The notes under the pieces were generated by a model that was given only the letters and a program-made list of their open reading frames with translations, had not been told where the DNA came from and did no database searches. Source: Salinimicrobium sp049680855 (GTDB taxonomy: Bacteria > Bacteroidota > Bacteroidia > Flavobacteriales > Flavobacteriaceae). From it: a stretch of 64,000 bases of DNA. Positions 59,566 to 64,000 of the stretch are shown piece after piece. The translations under genes and the position numbers were made by a program. Numbering within the stretch: the stretch's first letter is position 1; every line of letters begins with the position of its first letter. The stretch lies in the NCBI RefSeq assembly GCF_049680855.1, contig NZ_JBMPGS010000001.1, positions 558,001-622,000 of the forward strand, in the 5' to 3' direction.

Positions 59566-62367
59566 CTACTGCACTATTATTTTCTGGGTTACCGATTTAT
59601 TTGAATTATCCAGCCTCACAAGGTAAATTCCGGGTCTTAAAAAGCCAAGATCGAGTTGAGTGGGTATAGTTTCAGTAAGATCGTAATTAAAGGTAGCCAT
59701 ACGTTGCCCAATAGTGCTATAAACATCTATACGTGTTTCATTCCAGTTTTGTCCTGAAACAATGCTGAAATCTCCCTTAGAAACTGTTGGAATTATAAGG
59801 ATTTCATCTTCTTTAAGTGGAACCTCCTCAGGAATTTCCGGTGCTTCTCCCCCCGTAAACTTCCCCGAAAACAATCCCCTTCCGTAAGAGGCTGCAAATA
59901 TGGTATTATCACCGGTTCTAAGGTCCAGATCGGTTACTTTTACGTCGCTCATTCCGTTATATGCCTGCTCCCAGTTTGGGCTGCTGTCGGTGAAATTGTT
60001 GGTTACCCAAATTCCCAGTTCTGTTCCCACAATAACTTCTTCAGGATTAAGGGGGTTATTCAGAATGGTGAGCACAGGAAGATCGGGCAGGTTTCCTTCT
60101 TTGTTGACCCAGGTTGGATTTTCGGCCATAGCATTTTCGGTATACCAGATATTTTCCACACCGTAGTTATAAAAGGTCACGAAAACCTCATTTTCGGAAA
60201 TCCCGTACCGGATATCAGAAATACTTCCTATAAAACCATTTCCGGTAATGTCGGTCCACACAGCAGCGTCAGGATTTTCATGCGCGTTTTCTATACGTAG
60301 CAAACGGCCAGTAACAAGTCCGGCGAGTAGCTTAGATTCTGAAGTAGTATATGGCGATACTTCCAATGCAGAGATGGCGGCATCCAATAAGTCATTTTTC
60401 AGGGATTCCCTGGGAGCTACGATGTCTTCATCGCGGCTGGAAGGTGGTAAATTCGCTATGTTGTCATAGCGATACAGAATGCCTTCAGGTCCATTTGAGT
60501 AGAGTTTGTCGAGATTGGAATCCAATGCCTGCGGATTAATGAAGAAGCCGTCATTATCCTCATTATCTGCAATGAATTTCCAGGCTTCTTCTTCATAATC
60601 GTAAGCAACAATAAGATTGTTGTAGACGAGATTGGCAATGAAATATTCAGTGTCCACCTGGTCGAAGAAAGCATGAGCGCCGTCACCACCCAAAACTCCA
60701 ATAGAAATGGGATCTCCATTTTCAATTAATAAAGTACCATTGTCCTGCGTACCACCAAGAAAATAATCGCCGGTTGCAAAGGTGGTGGGAGCGGCTGCGA
60801 CAGAATAAAATTGGGTGGTGATATAATCTCTTTCGGGAGTTATAAAAACTTCTGAAGTGGAAGCTAATGAAAGATTACTAGCATATGAAACACCACCGTC
60901 ATGGCCAAATATTGCCTGGTTTGTATTCCCGGGCCTGAATTGCATAACGTGATGATCTGCATGTACAAGGGAAACCGGTAAATCCTGCAGATTGTTATTA
61001 TTTGCCCATTTGGAGATTTGTTCCCAGTCATTTCCACCGTTTACAGATCTAAAAAGGTCGATGCCGCCCAAGTATACAATGTCATCATCTTCCGGATCTG
61101 ATTGGATCATGAGGTTATAAAAAGCCTGGTTTCTGGCAAAATCATCCGGTGGAATACTATTATCTGCATCGTTGGGTTCATTCAGTTTTTCAATGGAGCT
61201 GAAGGCATTCCTGGTGATGAATAATTCTGCCTCATTATTGTCGGCTTCTGCCAGAATGTAAAATTTTTCGGGATTCGTGGCCGAGGCTTCGATCTCCGTC
61301 CGCATTACATCAGGAATATTATTGATCTGGGAAAATTGGGTGTTCTCTCCTTTTTCTCTTTTGAAGATCTTTCCGCCGCCATCTTCTTCACCGGCACCGG
61401 GAGAATTGGTAGTTGCCACCCACAGGTTGCCATTCGCATCTACCTCAAAATCATTAAAAGAATCTCCGTCAATAATCCTGTTCCACGAAATCCCGTCATC
61501 GGTGCTTTGGTACAGCCCTTTATCGAAAAAGCCCATAAAGTTGGTAGGATTGGCCGCGTTTGAATAAATATGTGTCGTGACGCCTATAAATAATTCTGTA
61601 GAGGTGCCATTATCCCAAGCGACAATGTCATTGATAAAGTGGATTCCACCAACAACTATCTGGCTGTTTCCAACCTGGTTCGTAGCGTAATCCTCCACAT
61701 CCAGTACTTTATTCCACGTATTTCCCCCATCTGTGGTTTTGTAAACTCCTGTTCCCATGACGTCTCCGGCCGTGTATTGTTCACCGGTTCCCACGTACCA
61801 GGTGTTGGAATCTCGTGGGTCTACGGTGATACAGGAAATATTGAGGTTCGCAGAAAGTCCATCGACTCTTCGCCATGGAGAAGTTGCAGAAGTGATGTTC
61901 TCATTTACCCAAAGTCCGCCGCTAATGGCACCTGCAAATACCCTTTGTCCAGCTTCGTCATTAGGATCAAAAAGCAGGACGCGCGTTCTTCCGCCCACAT
62001 TGGTAGGGCCTCTTTCTACCCAAGGATTGTCGCCATCTTCACCCGGCGCTTTAAACGCACGTTTTGCTAGAAGTTCCTTCTGAAGTTCCTGAATTTTATA
62101 AGGCTCTGGATATCCCAGGGCAGGATTCATGGTTAAATAAGCAAGCTGCTCGTAATTTTCATTTGGCGGAAGACCTTTTTTGATCTTTTCTTTTCTGGAA
62201 AGTGCGGTATTTCTTTTTGACGGTTTTTTATCCTGAAGAAAATCTCGATGCTTATGACGCAGTTCAGCTACTTTTGTTGAAACACCCTTTTCATTTCCAA
62301 ATTGAAAGATGAAAAAAATAAGAGTTGCAAGGAACAGGAGAACAGGAAAGAAAATTCTTTTTTTCAT
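59566..62367 (-). CDS. T9SS-secreted protein with BNR/sortilin-type beta-propeller
   Basis: A 933-residue exported protein with an N-terminal signal or anchor segment (residues 4-22). From about 110 to 830 it carries repeated Asp-box (BNR) motifs such as YKTTDGGNTWNKV, YQSTDDGISWNRI and FRSVNGGNDWEQI, together with VDPRDSNTWYVGTGE, arranged as a sortilin/VPS10-like propeller. The C-terminal 75 residues form a T9SS sorting domain (TVSKGDFSIVSG, IDVYSTIGQRMATF, LRPGIYLVRLDNSNKSVTQKIIVQ). Propellers of this type bind or hydrolyse glycans, or serve as scaffolds; I cannot choose. It is convergent with the DUF3078 gene. Confidence 0.88.
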   Translation of the reverse strand: MKKRIFFPVLLFLATLIFFIFQFGNEKGVSTKVAELRHKHRDFLQDKKPSKRNTALSRKEKIKKGLPPNENYEQLAYLTMNPALGYPEPYKIQELQKELLAKRAFKAPGEDGDNPWVERGPTNVGGRTRVLLFDPNDEAGQRVFAGAISGGLWVNENITSATSPWRRVDGLSANLNISCITVDPRDSNTWYVGTGEQYTAGDVMGTGVYKTTDGGNTWNKVLDVEDYATNQVGNSQIVVGGIHFINDIVAWDNGTSTELFIGVTTHIYSNAANPTNFMGFFDKGLYQSTDDGISWNRIIDGDSFNDFEVDANGNLWVATTNSPGAGEEDGGGKIFKREKGENTQFSQINNIPDVMRTEIEASATNPEKFYILAEADNNEAELFITRNAFSSIEKLNEPNDADNSIPPDDFARNQAFYNLMIQSDPEDDDIVYLGGIDLFRSVNGGNDWEQISKWANNNNLQDLPVSLVHADHHVMQFRPGNTNQAIFGHDGGVSYASNLSLASTSEVFITPERDYITTQFYSVAAAPTTFATGDYFLGGTQDNGTLLIENGDPISIGVLGGDGAHAFFDQVDTEYFIANLVYNNLIVAYDYEEEAWKFIADNEDNDGFFINPQALDSNLDKLYSNGPEGILYRYDNIANLPPSSRDEDIVAPRESLKNDLLDAAISALEVSPYTTSESKLLAGLVTGRLLRIENAHENPDAAVWTDITGNGFIGSISDIRYGISENEVFVTFYNYGVENIWYTENAMAENPTWVNKEGNLPDLPVLTILNNPLNPEEVIVGTELGIWVTNNFTDSSPNWEQAYNGMSDVKVTDLDLRTGDNTIFAASYGRGLFSGKFTGGEAPEIPEEVPLKEDEILIIPTVSKGDFSIVSGQNWNETRIDVYSTIGQRMATFNYDLTETIPTQLDLGFLRPGIYLVRLDNSNKSVTQKIIVQ

Positions 62368-62427
62368 CGAAAATTTTAAAGGAAATGAATAGTAATCCCT
62401 GCAAAATAGGCTTTTTTAAGCACTTTC

Positions 62428-63774
62428 TTAAATTCTGAGGCCCTTGAACTTTTTAAAGGAACTTACAATGTTACTGTCTGTGAGAGAGGAAACGTAAGAG
62501 CATATATTAATAAGTTTTCCATAGGTGGAAAGATTTTCGAACTCTGTGACATTCGGAATTAATTTTAAAACCAGTTTGTCAAAAGTAGATTCTCCTTCAT
62601 CTTCCTGAGGTAGCAATGCTTTTGAATAAGTATCCAGCAGGTGTGACAGCATTTGATACCCGGCAATTTCCTTACTTATAACTTCTTCACTTTCATAGAT
62701 ATTTTCAACGCTAATCTTAATGATATCGGTAATTTGAGCTTCATACCTGCTTTTGTCAAAAAGCGCTTCATGGAAATCTCCTGCAAGAATAGCATCTTCA
62801 TTTTTCAGGAAAATTTCAACAGCTTCGGTAATGAGGGTGTTAATAGCAAGTGCCCGTAAGTAGCTCAACCTGTCGGCGCGGGTTTTCAGGCTGTGGTATT
62901 TAGCGGTATTGATGGTATCTTTAACGAGTTTGATCAGGTATTCCAGGGCATATTCTTCATCAATGAGGCCGAGATTAATTCCGTCTTCAAAATCTATAAT
63001 GGTATAGCAAATATCATCTGCAGCTTCCACGAGGAACGCCAGCGGATGTCGTGAAAAGCTCTTGTTCTTTCCTGTTGCCGTGGAAATGAGTCCCAGTTCA
63101 TCTGCTACCTCTTCAAAAAAGGCTTTTTCGCTCTGGAATATTCCGAATTTTTTATCTGCAATGCGATTGCTGGGTTTATGCGGGAGCGACTCCTTCGGGT
63201 ATTTCATAAATGCGCCAAGAGTGGCGTAAGAAAGCCTTATTCCGCCGGGAATTCCCGGTCTGTCCTGCGTAAGGATCTTAAAACCATTAGCGTTTCCTTC
63301 AAATTTTATAAGATCCTGATATTCCTCTGCAGACAATTGTTCTTTAAAACGTTTCCCCTTGCCATTGCTGAAGTAAGCTCCAATCGCTTTTTCTCCGGAA
63401 TGCCCAAACGGCGGATTCCCAATGTCGTGAGCCAAAGCGGCCGCTGCCACAATTGCTCCAAAATCGTTCATTTGGTAGCCATGAATGGTTTTAAGATGCG
63501 GATGCTTTTCCAGGATCTTTTGTCCTGCCAGTCTTCCAAGCGATCTTCCTACGACTGAAACTTCCAGGCTGTGGGTAAGTCTCGTGTGAACAAAATCTGT
63601 TTTTGAAAGTGGAATGACCTGGGTCTTATCCTGCAGACTTCTAAAAGCCGAAGAGAAAATGATCCTGTCATAATCTACTTCAAAACCTAATCTCGTTTCA
63701 TTTTGCTCTTTTCGAAGTCTTTTGTTTGTGTCTCCCGCCCTTCTAAGAGAGAGGAGTTGTTCCCAGTTCATCAT
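62428..63774 (-). CDS. dgt: deoxyguanosinetriphosphate triphosphohydrolase (dGTPase)
   Basis: A 448-residue HD-domain enzyme that splits dGTP (or other dNTPs) into deoxynucleoside and triphosphate, balancing dNTP pools. Motifs: RLTHSLEV (H68), AHDIGNPPFGHSGE (H116, D117, then H125), and the substrate-side RIIFSSAFRSLQDKTQV near the start. Length agrees with the long Dgt family. The start could also be the second Met. It has its own -7 box at 63835-63842. The gene upstream on the same strand may be a ribonucleotide reductase subunit, which would place two dNTP-pool enzymes side by side. Confidence 0.93.
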   Translation of the reverse strand: MMNWEQLLSLRRAGDTNKRLRKEQNETRLGFEVDYDRIIFSSAFRSLQDKTQVIPLSKTDFVHTRLTHSLEVSVVGRSLGRLAGQKILEKHPHLKTIHGYQMNDFGAIVAAAALAHDIGNPPFGHSGEKAIGAYFSNGKGKRFKEQLSAEEYQDLIKFEGNANGFKILTQDRPGIPGGIRLSYATLGAFMKYPKESLPHKPSNRIADKKFGIFQSEKAFFEEVADELGLISTATGKNKSFSRHPLAFLVEAADDICYTIIDFEDGINLGLIDEEYALEYLIKLVKDTINTAKYHSLKTRADRLSYLRALAINTLITEAVEIFLKNEDAILAGDFHEALFDKSRYEAQITDIIKISVENIYESEEVISKEIAGYQMLSHLLDTYSKALLPQEDEGESTFDKLVLKLIPNVTEFENLSTYGKLINICSYVSSLTDSNIVSSFKKFKGLRI

Positions 63775-63834
63775 GGCAGTCGTCTAAAAATAAATTGTGC
63801 TGAAAATGCCCTTTTTGGAGTTTCAGTTGAGGTT

Positions 63835-63842
63835 CAAAAATA
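63835..63842 (-). promoter_or_regulatory. -7 promoter box for dgt
   Basis: Minus-strand TATTTTTG matches TAnnTTTG. The box ends about 60 nt before the start codon, and a variant of the dispersed motif (AAATGCCCTTTTT) falls in the leader. Confidence 0.45.
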
Positions 63843-63850
63843 GCAAAAAA

Positions 63851-63876
63851 GGGAAGTTAGCCACGGCTTACTTCCC
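63851..63876 (-). terminator. terminator of the gene entering from the right edge
   Basis: GGGAAGTTAGCC and GGCTTACTTCCC form a 12-bp stem with one T-T mismatch and a 2-nt centre, followed on the minus strand by six T. It lies 60 bp past the stop codon at 63936. Confidence 0.75.
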
Positions 63877-63935
63877 TTTTCTTTTGGTTCTCCTATAAAC
63901 TGTTCGATATTTACTATTGAGATCTAACTTTAGGT

Positions 63936-64000
63936 TTAACTTCCGCACATCAAACAGTCATCGCCTTCAGATTCTTTAGATTGGGCGATCAATGCGCGCA
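63936..64000 (-). CDS. C-terminal end of a CDS, probably ribonucleotide reductase large subunit
   Basis: Only the last 20 or so codons are in the window. They end in SEGDDCLMCGS before a TAA stop. A C-terminal Cys-x-x-Cys pair of this sort is the swinging-arm redox pair of ribonucleotide reductase alpha subunits (NrdA), and the dGTPase neighbour fits dNTP metabolism. The fragment is too short to be certain; other proteins with CxxC tails are possible. Confidence 0.45.
   Translation of the reverse strand, partial: RALIAQSKESEGDDCLMCGS

Overview
The window looks like a chromosomal piece of a marine or saline member of the Flavobacteriaceae (Bacteroidota), of the Gramella/Christiangramia or Salegentibacter type; I cannot name the species. 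The evidence is a SusC/SusD pair inside a laminarin-type polysaccharide utilisation locus (PUL), two proteins with type IX secretion (T9SS) C-terminal sorting domains, many Bacteroidota domain families (DUF2490, DUF3078, SYLF, SusR-like sensor-regulator), low GC, and repeated use of the Bacteroidota -7 promoter box TAnnTTTG. I see no phage, plasmid, CRISPR array or rRNA, so the region reads as ordinary chromosome with a few accessory parts.

Layout. 1-7000: bacilliredoxin, a TerB/J-domain protein, a DtxR/MntR-type repressor with a ZIP metal transporter, then feoA-feoB plus a 49-residue Cys-rich Feo-associated protein, and an SCO-family copper chaperone. 7100-12900: RseP, a 5'-nucleotidase lipoprotein, two tandem tRNA-Asn genes with a decayed third tail, an EamA transporter and ProC. 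13100-16100: an M28 peptidase, a SpoT/MESH1-like HD hydrolase flanked by two palindromic repeat elements, and a small duplicated-motif lipoprotein. 16215-30942 (minus): SusR-like regulator, SusC, SusD, PKD-containing glycan-binding lipoprotein, GH16, GH3, GH16, closed by a 19-bp perfect stem-loop. This is a beta-1,3-glucan (laminarin) PUL. 31041-42204: DUF2490 protein, tRNA-Arg(CCU), an outer-membrane barrel and a 3079-residue T9SS protein holding 11 tandem units of exactly 426 bp. 42700-50100: DUF418 membrane protein, a DUF4198/PepSY-TM operon with a likely metal-responsive operator, a sugar MFS transporter with a fructokinase, and two SYLF paralogues. 50100-64000: disulfide oxidoreductase and SDR, a composite barrel protein (degenerate phosphoesterase, kinase-like motifs, Omp85 barrel), divergent tadA/dxs with very compact promoters, a DUF3078 protein, a second T9SS protein with BNR repeats, dGTPase, and the tail of a probable ribonucleotide reductase large subunit.

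How the genes work together. The PUL would sense, bind, cut and import laminarin oligosaccharides; secreted GH16 and GH3 enzymes reduce them to glucose. The MFS/fructokinase pair handles another sugar, probably fructose. Three metal-related promoters (mntR-zip, feoAB, PepSY-TM/DUF4198) carry a shared TTTAGAT-containing inverted repeat next to the -7 box and may form one regulon. The strongest unexplained signals are an 11-bp near-palindrome AAATGsCATTT present ten times, often at stop codons; the 11 x 426-bp array; and the kinase-like motifs in the barrel protein.
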